Source: Lentisphaeria bacterium (GTDB lineage Bacteria; Verrucomicrobiota; Lentisphaeria; Oligosphaerales; Oligosphaeraceae). Taken from it: DNA of 11,441 nt. Below are positions 1 to 8,400 of the stretch, one piece after another. The notes under the pieces were generated by a model. It searched no databases and was not told where the DNA came from. It saw nothing but the letters and a program-made list of their open reading frames with translations. A program made the position numbers and the translations under genes. Numbering within the stretch: the first letter of the stretch is position 1; each line of letters begins with the position of its first letter. The stretch covers positions 1 to 11,441 of the forward strand of contig JAEEXV010000404.1 of NCBI GenBank assembly GCA_016287975.1, in the 5' to 3' direction.

Positions 1-1142
1 GCGTGACCACGAACCTGAGCATCCCCGGGCGCTATCTGGTGCTGCTGCCGAACTGCTCGCACGTCGGCGTCTCGCGCCGCGTCGAGGACCACGAGGAGCG
101 CAACCGCCTCAAGCAGATGGTCAAGACGCTGACGCTGCCGCCGAACATGGGCGTCATCTGCCGCACCGTCGGCGCGGGCCTCAAGCGCGAGCATTTCCAG
201 CGGGACCTCGACATGTTGCTGGACGCCTGGAAGAAGGGTGAGGAGACCGCCGCCAGGCGCCGCGCGCCGGTATGCATCTACCAGGAGCCCGCCCTCGAGG
301 AGCGCGTGCTGCGCGACTGCCTGACCCAGGACATCGACGAGATCATCTGCGACACCAAGGACGCCTATGACCGCGCCCTCGCGATGCTGCGGCGCTTCGA
401 CCGCCAGGATTCGGTCAAGCTGAAGCTCTACTCGAACCCGACCCCCGTGTTCATCAAGTACGGGCTTGGGCAGCAGATTGAAAACATCTTCAACCGCAAG
501 GTGATGCTTCCATCCGGCGGATACCTGTGCATCGACGAGACCGAGGCGCTCATCGCCATCGACGTCAACACTGGCAAGAACCGCTCTGGCAAGGACCAGC
601 CCGAGACGATCCTGGAGACGAACCTGGAGGCGGTCAAGGAGATCGCGCGGCAGCTGCGGCTGCGCAACATCGGCGGCCTCGTCGTCTTGGATCTCATTGA
701 CATGCGGTCGCGCAAGGACCAGATGGCGGTCTTCCGCGCCTTCAAGCAGTACACCTCCGAGGATCACGCCCGCATCAAGCTCTACCCGATCTCGGGGCTC
801 GGCCTCCTTGAAATGTCGCGGCAGCGCGAGAGCGAATCCCTTGAAAGCACCATGTACGAGGACTGCCCGCACTGCAAGGGGCGCGGCCTCATCAAGACCT
901 CCACCTCCGTCTCCGTCGAAATCCAGCGCCGCCTCAACGAACTGCTCGCCCGCAAGAAGGACGTCGAGCACTTCGTCATCGCCGTGCATCCGAAGGTCCT
1001 CGAGCGCCTCAAGACCGCCGACCGCAAGGTGATGGACGCGATGGCCGCCGAATACAGCCGCCAGCTCAGTTTCGTCGCCAACGCCGCCCAGCACGAAGAG
1101 GAATACCATATCACCGATCGGGCGACTGGAAAGGAGTTCTGA
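1..1142 (+). CDS. rng: Ribonuclease E/G family protein (RNase G type), 5'-truncated by the window edge
   Basis: Endoribonuclease that cleaves single-stranded, AU-rich RNA in rRNA maturation and mRNA decay in the cytoplasm. The frame is open from the first base. The GTG at position 3 begins a segment matching the interior of the family (TTNLSIPGRYLVLLP resembles the stretch after the S1 domain of E. coli RNase E), so GTG is probably not the start and the N-terminal S1 RNA-binding domain lies upstream of the window. Counting from position 3, the catalytic DNase I-like part holds both magnesium-binding aspartates: D187 in AIDVNTG and D233 in VVLDLIDM. The zinc-link cysteines are C288 and C291 in CPHCKGRG. 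The protein ends about 90 residues after the zinc link with no long acidic or proline-rich tail, so it resembles RNase G rather than the RNase E degradosome scaffold. It stands alone on the plus strand and converges with the oxidoreductase gene. Family assignment is firm; G rather than E is inferred from the short C-terminus. Confidence 0.93.
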   Translation, partial: VTTNLSIPGRYLVLLPNCSHVGVSRRVEDHEERNRLKQMVKTLTLPPNMGVICRTVGAGLKREHFQRDLDMLLDAWKKGEETAARRRAPVCIYQEPALEERVLRDCLTQDIDEIICDTKDAYDRALAMLRRFDRQDSVKLKLYSNPTPVFIKYGLGQQIENIFNRKVMLPSGGYLCIDETEALIAIDVNTGKNRSGKDQPETILETNLEAVKEIARQLRLRNIGGLVVLDLIDMRSRKDQMAVFRAFKQYTSEDHARIKLYPISGLGLLEMSRQRESESLESTMYEDCPHCKGRGLIKTSTSVSVEIQRRLNELLARKKDVEHFVIAVHPKVLERLKTADRKVMDAMAAEYSRQLSFVANAAQHEEEYHITDRATGKEF

Positions 1143-1169
1143 CCCGCCGATCGTTGCCACCGCCTGCGT

Positions 1170-1198
1170 GGCTTTCCTCTGTTTCCCAGGGGAAAGCC
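1170..1198. terminator. Hairpin between two convergent genes, possible bidirectional terminator
   Basis: The 67-nt gap between the RNase G stop and the oxidoreductase stop contains a perfect 8-bp stem, GGCTTTCC (1170-1177) with GGAAAGCC (1191-1198), around a 13-nt loop. A competing smaller hairpin can form from TTTCCC (1182-1187) and GGGAAA (1190-1195). No T-run follows on either strand, so it is not a textbook intrinsic terminator. Its placement between converging stops is the main support. Confidence 0.35.
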
Positions 1199-1209
1199 CC
1201 CAAGGCCAC

Positions 1210-2361
1210 TCAATCCACCGGGCGCAGGGGATGGCGTCGGCGGCGCAGGGGGAGCGAAACGGGGCGGCGGGCGAGCGCCGAGACATAGGCCCCTGCAATC
1301 ATCTCCAGGGAGTCGAGGGCGCTCTCGATTCCCGCCACCAGCGGGACGCCGCGGGTGATCGCCTGCAGCAGGTTCCAGGCGGCGCGGCGGTTGTTCTCCG
1401 CGAAATAGCGCTTTGCCGGAACGGCGGGATCGACCTCCCAGCGCCGCCACGGGATCGGCTCGGCGCCAGGGATCTCAGGCTGGGGGGGCAGGGGGACGGG
1501 CTCGAAGACGGCCTCGTCCTCTGGCGGCGCGGGGAAGGCGTGGCTGAGGCGCAGTTCGCGCTCGCCTTCGTAGCGGATGGCCAGGGCGCCGCCAGTTCCG
1601 AAGACCCAGATGCCCATGCGCATGGCCTTCGCCCTCGGCACCAGGCCGCGGCGGCTCTCGAAGACGCCAGGCACTCCCGAGGCGAAGCGGAAGCGCGCGA
1701 AGACCTCGTCGCCTGCGCAGGGGCCGACGGGTTCGGCGGTGGGCAGCGTGTCGGTGGCGACGATGGGGCGCCCTTCCTGGCGGATGTCCGCGAACACCTC
1801 CTGCGGGCGTCCGAAGAGCCAGCAGGCGGCGTCCAGCAAGTGGGTGCCGAGCACGAGCATGTCCTCGCCGCCGCCGCGATCGTCCTCCTTGCCGCGCATT
1901 CGGCATTCGAGGACGCGGCCGAGCGCGCCTTCCGCAAGCAGCCGCTTCATCTCCCGGAAGGCGGGGGCGAAGCGCGCGAGATGCGCGATCTGGACAAGGC
2001 GACCAGTGCGGCGGGATAGGCGCACCAGCGCGTCGGCTTCGCGGAGTTCCGCGGCGAGGGGCTTTTCGCAGAGCACATGGCTGCCGTGTTCCAAGGCGAA
2101 GCGGATCTGGAGGGCGTGGTCGGCGACGAGGCGGGAGCAGAGCACCGTGATGTCGGGCCGTTCCCGCTCCAGCATCTCGCGCCAGTCGCGATAGAGGCGG
2201 CGGGCGCCAGTGCGGCGCCACGCCTCGCCCGCCTCGGGATTGGCGTCCGCGAGCGCGGCGATTTCGACGCCGGGGAGTCCGTCGAATGCGAACTGGGTTC
2301 CGTGCCCTACCAGGCGCCCGTCTCCCGTTTCATACACTATGCAGACTTTCTGCGACATCAT
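1210..2361 (-). CDS. Gfo/Idh/MocA family oxidoreductase
   Basis: Predicted cytoplasmic NAD(P)-dependent oxidoreductase of 383 residues, the usual length for the family, which acts mainly on sugars, inositols and their derivatives. The N-terminal Rossmann half carries the EKP motif (residues 99-101, in HVLCEKPLA), whose lysine is catalytic. The C-terminal half has the conserved GTHLLDAACWLFG segment with H174. The dinucleotide-binding glycine loop is atypical: the first strand runs VCIVYETGDGRLVGHG instead of a clean GxGxxG or GxxGxG. The start was set at the ATG at 2361 because AAGGGG lies 6 nt upstream and the Rossmann strand begins directly after it. An in-frame ATG at 2400 would add 13 residues but has no ribosome-binding site, and ATG at 2358 is equally compatible. 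It lies 42 nt downstream of the ATPase gene in the same direction but has the high GC of the hydrolase-like genes, so its functional link is more likely to them. The substrate cannot be told from sequence. Confidence 0.9.
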   Translation of the reverse strand: MMSQKVCIVYETGDGRLVGHGTQFAFDGLPGVEIAALADANPEAGEAWRRTGARRLYRDWREMLERERPDITVLCSRLVADHALQIRFALEHGSHVLCEKPLAAELREADALVRLSRRTGRLVQIAHLARFAPAFREMKRLLAEGALGRVLECRMRGKEDDRGGGEDMLVLGTHLLDAACWLFGRPQEVFADIRQEGRPIVATDTLPTAEPVGPCAGDEVFARFRFASGVPGVFESRRGLVPRAKAMRMGIWVFGTGGALAIRYEGERELRLSHAFPAPPEDEAVFEPVPLPPQPEIPGAEPIPWRRWEVDPAVPAKRYFAENNRRAAWNLLQAITRGVPLVAGIESALDSLEMIAGAYVSALARRPVSLPLRRRRHPLRPVD

Positions 2362-2367
2362 TGAAAA

Positions 2368-2373
2368 CCCCTT
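2368..2373 (-). promoter_or_regulatory. Ribosome-binding site of the oxidoreductase gene
   Basis: AAGGGG on the minus strand ends 6 nt before the ATG at 2361. It decides between this start and the upstream in-frame ATG at 2400, which has no comparable motif. Confidence 0.6.
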
Positions 2374-2403
2374 TATCCCTGTATTTGGAGAACGCAGCAT
2401 GGT

Positions 2404-3648
2404 TCATAGATCTAGGCTGTCGGGATTTAGCAGGAAGTCCATGATATTGATAGTCAAGATGCCCTGTTCATCCCGCCATGTCGGCGTGTTGTTGCCTGTC
2501 ACGACAATCTTCTTGAACGAATCCCCGATGTGCCGAAACGGGCGGATTTCCTTGGCTCGTTTTTCCTCGTCGGGAATCGCAAAGGCGGACTGGACGTAGT
2601 ATCGTCGACTTCCAAGGTTGGCCACAAAGTCTATCTCGACCTTCAAATGGTCGTTTTCTGCATGTCGAAGGTCAACCACGCCGACATCAACGTTGTACCC
2701 TCGCAGCCTAAGCTCATTGTATATGACGTTCTCCATCAGATGGGTTTCCTCGAACTGGCGGAAGTTCAGCAGCGCGTTGCGCAGACCGACATCCTCGAAG
2801 TAGAATTTGCTCTGCCCGTTTATGTATTTCCTTCCCTTGACATCGTAGCGTTTCGCCTGGCTGAGCAGGAATGCCTCGCCAAAGTATTGGCAGTAGCGTG
2901 CCAGCGTAGGCTGGGTGATGCCGACACGTTTCTCGGTACGGAAGGTGTCCGACAGTTTCTTTGCATTGGTAAGCGACCCGACGGAGGACGCGACAACCTG
3001 AAGAAGTTCGCGCAGTTCCCCAAGATGTTTTTTCATGCGGTGCCTCTGCGTGACATCCGAAATGTACGTCTCCTCGAACAGGGATTTTAGGTAGGACGAC
3101 TTGTCCTCCTCCGTCTTCATGGAGAGAAGAAGCGGCAGCCCCCCGTACAGCAGATACTCTCGCCAGGCGCGCTCCGGAGCCCCCTGATACCCTTGGCAGT
3201 ATTCCGCAAACGACAGCGGGAACACGTGGACTTCGTCACCACGCCCGCGGAACTCCGTCAGCACATCAGTGGTCAGAAATCGTGAATTGCTCCCCGTCAC
3301 ATAAATGTCGATATTGTCCAGATGGAGGTAGTCGTTCAGGACTGCCTCGAAATTCTCCAGGAACTGCACCTCGTCAAGCAGAAGGTAGTACTGCTCGCCG
3401 TCCTTCAGTCGGCTGTCGATGTATTTGCTGACGGCTTCAGGTTTCCGAAGCGGAACGTTACGAAGCCTGTCAAACTCGATTTCAATGACATGGTCGTCTG
3501 GAACGCCCTTGGCGGAGAGGTATTTCCTGAACAGTTTAAAGAGCAGATAGGATTTCCCGCATCGGCGTATCCCCGTGATGACCTTTATCAGATGGTTGCC
3601 CTCGCGGCGCTTCAGCCTCGACAGGTAGAGTTCCCTTGGTATTTCCAT
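2404..3648 (-). CDS. AAA_14 / DUF4143 family ATP-binding protein
   Basis: A 414-residue P-loop ATPase of the widespread but poorly understood AAA_14 plus DUF4143 group. Walker A is GIRRCGKS (residues 26-33), Walker B is LLLDE (89-93), and a sensor-like TGSNS sits at 118-122. PLSFAEY (144-150) and YGGLPLLL (168-175) are typical of the family. The C-terminal part (about 200-414) matches DUF4143, whose end resembles a PD-(D/E)XK fold: VEIDFV at 337-342, followed by YYVQSAF where a nuclease would have ExK, so the nuclease site appears degenerate. An in-frame TGA 12 nt upstream makes this ATG the first possible start. No Shine-Dalgarno motif precedes it, and a three-codon reading frame (ATG AAG TCC TGA) ends one base before it. 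Base composition is clearly lower in GC than neighbours and the upstream flank is AT-rich, suggesting lateral acquisition. Biological role unknown. Family call is firm. Confidence 0.92.
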   Translation of the reverse strand: MEIPRELYLSRLKRREGNHLIKVITGIRRCGKSYLLFKLFRKYLSAKGVPDDHVIEIEFDRLRNVPLRKPEAVSKYIDSRLKDGEQYYLLLDEVQFLENFEAVLNDYLHLDNIDIYVTGSNSRFLTTDVLTEFRGRGDEVHVFPLSFAEYCQGYQGAPERAWREYLLYGGLPLLLSMKTEEDKSSYLKSLFEETYISDVTQRHRMKKHLGELRELLQVVASSVGSLTNAKKLSDTFRTEKRVGITQPTLARYCQYFGEAFLLSQAKRYDVKGRKYINGQSKFYFEDVGLRNALLNFRQFEETHLMENVIYNELRLRGYNVDVGVVDLRHAENDHLKVEIDFVANLGSRRYYVQSAFAIPDEEKRAKEIRPFRHIGDSFKKIVVTGNNTPTWRDEQGILTINIMDFLLNPDSLDL

Positions 3649-3887
3649 TTCAGGACTTCATTTTTTAATTTTATTACCTTTTAGGAAATTTTTGATAAAA
3701 TACACCTCCTTTGGCGTTTTGCCATTCGCGAGATACGCATTTTCCGATTGGCTCTGCTTCTTCGGAATGGCGGCTTTGCCGATCCTCTTGGGGAACAGAA
3801 TGTTAGAATAATCCCCCGCTATCTTTACGTCTTCTGTGGCCGCAAGTCCAGGTTGCGGCGGACGCCTGCCCTCCAGCGATTCGGGCG
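3649..3887. other. AT-rich intergenic segment upstream of the ATPase gene
   Basis: These 239 nt separate the barrel protein stop from the ATPase start. Composition changes sharply: the part next to the hydrolase-like gene is GC-rich, while 3655-3720 is dominated by A and T runs. On the minus strand, TAATAA or TAAAAT hexamers around 3666-3680 could serve as a -10 box, with TTATCA about 16-19 nt upstream as a weak -35. One minus-strand frame stays open across the whole segment to a stop at 3658, ending in a lysine-rich tail (FLKGNKIKK), but it has no credible start of its own. No hairpin with a T-tract was found. This is probably the left boundary of the ATPase insertion together with its promoter. 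Confidence 0.4.
3703..3712 (-). promoter_or_regulatory. Orphan Shine-Dalgarno-like sequence
   Basis: The minus strand reads AAAGGAGGTG, an extended match to the anti-Shine-Dalgarno sequence, in the AT-rich spacer. No ATG, GTG or TTG occurs at a usable distance downstream, and the ATPase ATG is 54 nt away. It may be a relic of a lost gene start, or chance. Confidence 0.25.
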
Positions 3888-5258
3888 CTACAGGGTATCG
3901 AGGTCGATGCGTTCGCCAGCAATGGCGGGGTCGTCCTGGCGGGCCTCCCAGTGGCAGGAGGCGAGGAAGCTGGCGAGATAGGTCCAGCGGCGCACCTGGT
4001 CGAAGTCGTGGAGGGACGGCAGGATGGCGGCGATCTCCTTGACGGCGGCGGGGATCTGCTTCGGGGTGCGGGAGAGGATGCCGAGTTCGAGATAGCGCCT
4101 GGCCAGTTCGGCGCCGCCCCAGCGCGGGGCGAGGGCGTCGGCGGCGAAGTCGTCGAGGGATGCGTGCGGGTGGTCGGCGAAGTAGGCGAGGGCGAGGTAG
4201 TTGGTCTCGCGGTTGGCGTGGAAGGGCGAGCATTCGCCGAACATGGAGAGGCCGCTCATGCCGAAGTCGGCGGAGAAGCGCGCGAGGCGCTGGATCTGGT
4301 CGGCGACCAGCGCATGGCGGCCGCCGTCCCACTGGGTGCCGTAGTGGAAGCGCTGGATGTGGCGGAACTTGCGCAGGTGTTCGGGCATCTGTGCGCTGGA
4401 GGCGAGCATCTCAGGTTTCAGGCGGCGTTCGCTCCACTGCCAGAAGACATCCCCAGGCATGGAGAGGAGGCGCTGGACGGCGGGGTTCGCGGCGTCCTGG
4501 AAGGCGGGGTTGTTCAGCGGGTGGATGTACATCTCGCAGATGATCCAGGCGTCCTTGGAGACGCTGCGGATGACGGAGGCGGCCTCGGGGTAGATGTCGG
4601 CCATGTCGCCGAGGGAGAGGGTCGGGATGCGCCCTTCGCCGCCCTGGAGCGCCGCGCGGCGGGCGCGGCACTCGTCGCACATGCAGACGGGGGTGCAGTC
4701 GCCTGTCTCCATCTGGATGCCGCCCAGGTCGGGCAGCATCATGAAGAGGTAGGCGAGGGAGTCGAGGACGAAAGCGCGGACCTGGGGGTTCGAGGGGCAC
4801 GCCATCGGCTGGCGCTTCCAGCCGTGGGGCTGGCGGAACTGGATGTAGCGCGGGGTGCCGTCGAGGTTCCGCGCGATGCACTCGGGATGCAGTTCCAGGA
4901 AGCGGTCGAGCGAGAGGAAACTGTCGGGGGACTGTCGGATGTCGCCTTCGTACCAGACCCCGCCGTAGGCATAGAGCCCCGCGATCATATAGAGGCGCAC
5001 GCCCTTTTCGCGGGCGTGGCGGCAGAGCTGCCGCGCGCTCGCGAGGCCGCCGTGGCTGTCGCGCAGCAGCCCGACCACGCCGCAGGCGTCGTAGCCGTTC
5101 GCGGCGCACCAGTCGATCATGCGCGTGTAGTCGCGCACGAACTCCTCTGGACGCTTGGTGTAGAGGTTGCCGACACCTGTGTTCTGCCGCCCGACGGTGT
5201 TCAGGCACCAGTTGGTCGAATGGTCCCAGTTCCAGAAAAACTTGTAGTTGTGCGGCAT
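3888..5258 (-). CDS. Probable TIM-barrel glycoside-hydrolase-like protein, family unassigned
   Basis: A 456-residue protein without a signal peptide or membrane segment, so probably cytoplasmic. I cannot name its family. It begins NYKFFWNWDHSTNW, then alternates strands and helices in the manner of a (beta/alpha)8 barrel (for example GVRLYMIAGLYAYGG at 86-100). Candidate catalytic acids are E184 in GGIQMETGD and E342 in SMFGECSPFHANRETNYLA; the latter resembles the strand-end glutamates of several unclassified bacterial glycoside hydrolases. A cysteine cluster CMCDEC (C192, C194, C197) directly follows the first glutamate and may bind a metal. The start is set at the ATG at 5258 because the protein-like sequence starts there. 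The frame continues up to 5351 through a repeat-containing spacer whose translation looks non-coding. Neither start has a clear ribosome-binding site. It follows the giant exported hydrolase-like gene in the same direction, consistent with work on released oligosaccharides, though that is inference. A non-enzymatic barrel is possible. Confidence 0.8.
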   Translation of the reverse strand: MPHNYKFFWNWDHSTNWCLNTVGRQNTGVGNLYTKRPEEFVRDYTRMIDWCAANGYDACGVVGLLRDSHGGLASARQLCRHAREKGVRLYMIAGLYAYGGVWYEGDIRQSPDSFLSLDRFLELHPECIARNLDGTPRYIQFRQPHGWKRQPMACPSNPQVRAFVLDSLAYLFMMLPDLGGIQMETGDCTPVCMCDECRARRAALQGGEGRIPTLSLGDMADIYPEAASVIRSVSKDAWIICEMYIHPLNNPAFQDAANPAVQRLLSMPGDVFWQWSERRLKPEMLASSAQMPEHLRKFRHIQRFHYGTQWDGGRHALVADQIQRLARFSADFGMSGLSMFGECSPFHANRETNYLALAYFADHPHASLDDFAADALAPRWGGAELARRYLELGILSRTPKQIPAAVKEIAAILPSLHDFDQVRRWTYLASFLASCHWEARQDDPAIAGERIDLDTL

Positions 5259-5307
5259 GGCAGCAAAACGAAGAATGGAAGGATTGCCAGGGTGAGGGGA
5301 CGCGCCA

Positions 5308-5334
5308 TTTCCCGAGTTCCCGAAGTTTCCGGAT
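5308..5334. repeat. Three imperfect 9-bp direct repeats
   Basis: Adjacent units TTTCCCGAG, TTCCCGAAG and TTTCCGGAT lie in the leader of the barrel-protein gene. They share a TTCC(C/G)GA core and the same 9-bp period as the larger array at 10015-10158, although the unit sequence differs. Confidence 0.5.
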
Positions 5335-5367
5335 TTTTTCAAGCTCCGCATTTACCCAGCGTGTGCC

Positions 5368-5383
5368 GGCGGGCTTGCCCGCC
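5368..5383. repeat. Short perfect inverted repeat
   Basis: GGCGGGC and GCCCGCC face each other across a TT loop, a 7-bp all-GC palindrome in the 218-nt spacer between the giant hydrolase-like gene and the barrel-protein gene. No T-run follows on the minus strand. It could act as a transcript 3'-end stabiliser or a REP-like unit. Confidence 0.5.
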
Positions 5384-5391
5384 AGGGGGCT

Positions 5392-5409
5392 GGATCTTCC
5401 GGATCTTCC
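5392..5409. repeat. Two exact 9-bp direct repeats
   Basis: GGATCTTCC occurs twice in immediate succession. The core resembles the TTTCCGGAT unit at 5326-5334, so this spacer appears to be built from related short repeats. Confidence 0.5.
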
Positions 5410-5441
5410 GGCATCGGGTGCTGGTTTGCTCGGCGTGGGCT

Positions 5442-5460
5442 CCACGGCGGGATGCCGTGG
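5442..5460. repeat. Inverted repeat just downstream of the giant hydrolase-like gene
   Basis: CCACGGC (5442-5448) and GCCGTGG (5454-5460) form a perfect 7-bp stem with a 5-nt loop, starting 17 nt after the hydrolase-like gene's stop codon. There is no T-tract on the minus strand, so a Rho-independent terminator is not supported. A REP-like element or transcript-end hairpin fits better. Confidence 0.5.
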
Positions 5461-5476
5461 CTACGGCCAGGAGTCG

Positions 5477-8400
5477 CTATTCGCGTTCGACGAGGAATCC
5501 GTAGGTCATGCCGGCGCGGGCGGGGAAGGCGTCGCCGTCGCGGAGGGTGCCCTGGAAGGGTCCTGCGATGGCGCGGGCGCGGAGGCCCCTGGGGAGGGCG
5601 AGGCGCTTGTCGCCGTTGGTGGCGGCGTGCAGGAAGAGCAGGTCGTTGCCGATCCAGTACTGGTCCCTGCCTGGTTCCTTACTATAGCGTCGCACGGCGG
5701 CGCGGTCGAGGATTCGGGCGTAAAGGGCAGTCGGGAGATTCGGCAGGGCCGTGAAGTAGTGGGCGCTGCCGCCGAGGCGCTTCAGGACCATCAGCGGCCG
5801 CTCCGCCGCGTCCCGTCCGAGAACCTGGTCGAAACCCGCGACGGGGACGAAGATCGGCGCGGTGGCGTGGTTGGCGCGGCATTCGATGGCGCCCCATTCG
5901 GGCGTGGTGGCCATGGCGGGGCATTGCTCTTCGAGTTCCATGCGGCATTGGAGGCCGAGGAAGTCCCCGTTGAACGCGGCCTGCGGTCCGCGTTCGGGAT
6001 AACTGGCGCCAGCCGCGTAGAGCCAGACGACGGACGCGCCTTCGCGCTGGAAGCGCTGCATCAGCCTGGCGCGGGATTCGCGGGAGAGCATCACCGGCGT
6101 GAGCATCACGTAGCATTTGTGCGGGGGCACCTGGATGGTCTCGTCGAGCAGATCGGAGACGGTGAGGCTGCGGAAGGGGACGGCCAGTTCGTTGAAGTGA
6201 TGGAAGAGCGCCTCCGCCGCGATGGTGTTCGGGGAGTTCGCGGCGGGGAACTGCGTGCGCCACGCGCTGTCGCGGTCGCTGACGACGGCGACCTCGCAGG
6301 GCGTGGTGCCCTGGACAGGCGGGAGTTTCAGGTAGAGGTCGTTCAGGTCGGAGATGACGCGGTTGAGCACTTTTTCGTCGAACTGGTGGTGGGCGAGGTC
6401 GTACCAGTAGAGGGAGGTCCCCGTGGCGGCGGCCATGCCGAAGGAGCGCGTGAACTGGCCGATGTCATAGAGGGGCACGCTGGGCGTGCCGCAATAGACG
6501 ATGTTGGCGGCGTTGTCCTTCACGGCGCCGAGCGAGGTGCGCACGTCGAGTTCCGTGAAGATCATCTTGCCATGCAGGGTCCAGGTGTCCCAGGTCTGCA
6601 TCATCGTGCCTGGCTGGCCAGTCTTGCGCACCGTGTAGCGCAGCGGCGCGTGCACGAAGTCGACATAGGGCGAGCGCGCGGTTTCGAGGAAGCCGTTGTG
6701 GCCGTTGCTCTGGATGTTGCGGCGCGGATTCGCGATCATCTCCGAGAAGTATCCGTAGTAGGCGCCGACGAGCCACTTGCCGTCGGTCTCCTGCTTGGTG
6801 AACTTGCCGAAGTGGATGATCGCCTCGGCGAGGGCGAGACTGCGGAACTCGAAGAAGTCGATCATCGCGCGGTCCTTCTCCGCGTCGAGCAGAGTCCCCA
6901 CGGTGCCCTTGCGGGCCTTCTCCAGATAGGGCATCTCGACCGTGGCGAAGGTGAGGCCAGGCTGCCCCCACGCCTTCGCGAGCGCCTCGTCCGTCTGGTA
7001 GCACCGTTTGAGGAAGGCGCGGTAGCTGGCGTAGTCGGCGGGGCTGTATCCCGCGTAGGAGCGCTGTCCATTGGCGTCGGCGCTGGTCCAGAACCACTCG
7101 CCGCAGTTGTTTTCGGTGAAGGAGAGGCCCCAGACGCGGTCGGCGTAGCCGCTGGCCTTGATGTGGTCGATGAGTGCCTTGAGCGGGATCTCGCCCTCCG
7201 TCAGCCACTTCTGCGAGGCCAGGGCCTGCTTGTCGAGCCAGAGGTCGCGCGGGCGGCCCTGGTAGTGTCGGGAGAGGTCGTCGGGATTCCTGGCGAGCCA
7301 CCATTCGGGCATGAAGGAGTAGATCTGGATGGCGAAGACGGCGTCGGGTTTCAGGGTGAGGAGATTGGCGACCTCCTTGTCGAATATGCTGAAGTCGAAG
7401 GTGCCGTCGGGCTTCCAGTAGTCCTGGAACGAGGCGCTGATTCGGTAGGAGCGGAAGTTGTTGTCCGCGAAGTGCGGCAGCCCCGCCAGGAAGTTCCGTC
7501 CGTAGGTCGAGGGGGCCTGCCAGAAGATTGGCTGAATGCGCTCGTCCCCGAACTGCAGCATCGGGCGGGGGCCACCCGTCCAGGAGGCGCGGCGCAGCGG
7601 CGGTGGCGTCGGCGTCCCCTTGTCGAGGGTGGCGACGGGCGGATTGCCGACGATGGCGACGCTGTCGTCCTCCAGGAAGATGCGGCATTTGCCGCGGTCA
7701 TGGTATGGGACGGGATATCGGATGGCGACCTCCGCGCCTTCCTTCCACTGCGCGCTGCCAGGGGTGACGGGGAGGGTGAAGTCGAGTTTTCGCCCCTGCT
7801 CGTCCACGGTGACGAAGCGCAGGGACTTGATTTCGTCGGGCGGCATTCGCTCGACCTTGACGGTCATTCGGCCTGGTTCCAGTTTGACGGGGGCGAGCAG
7901 CCCCTGCGGGCCTGCGTAGCGCAGCAGCATCCCGCCCTTCCAGGGGGGGATGCGGGCGTCGCCGAGGACGACGACGGGTTCGTCGGCCTCGGGGATGGTG
8001 CGGTCGGTGTTGGTCTTGGTCTCGCAGCGCCATTTCTCGTCGGTGTCGAGGAAGAGGTCTCCCTTCGCGGTGCGCACATAGACGTCGGCGAGGAAGCCGC
8101 CCCACGAATCGATGTTCTTGACGCGGCACGAGATGCGGTTCTTCCCAGGGCGGAGGAGGCGGGTGATGTCGTAGCGCGCGGTCTGGCTCCAGCGGCGGGT
8201 CTTGCCGACGAACCTGCCGTTGACGTAGGTGTAGCAGCTGTCGTCGCCTGCGGCGGCGATGAAGGCGGCCTGCGGGGCCTCCTCCAGGTCGAAGTCGCGC
8301 TGGAACCAGATGCTGCGGTCGACGGGGCCGGGGGCGTTCTGCATCCAGAGCCATTTGCCGCGCCAGAAGAGCCTGCCTGCGGCGGCGGGCGGGGTGTAGC

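Noticed and set aside
1168..2019. Open reading frame of 283 codons on the plus strand opposite the oxidoreductase gene
   Set aside because: The minus strand here encodes a clear Gfo/Idh/MocA protein; the plus-strand translation has no recognisable features.
2404..3648. Toxin-antitoxin or defence module built around the ATPase
   Set aside because: No small partner gene, nuclease or other defence gene accompanies it; neighbours are metabolic, and DUF4143 ATPases commonly occur alone.
5259..5351. N-terminal extension of the barrel protein from the ATG at 5351
   Set aside because: The 31 extra residues read through short degenerate repeats, have no export signal or domain features and no ribosome-binding site, so the start at 5258 was preferred.
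3951..5504. Open reading frame of 517 codons on the plus strand opposite the barrel-protein gene
   Set aside because: It shows the same antisense GC effect, has a compositionally biased translation and runs through the repeat-filled spacer without a plausible start signal.
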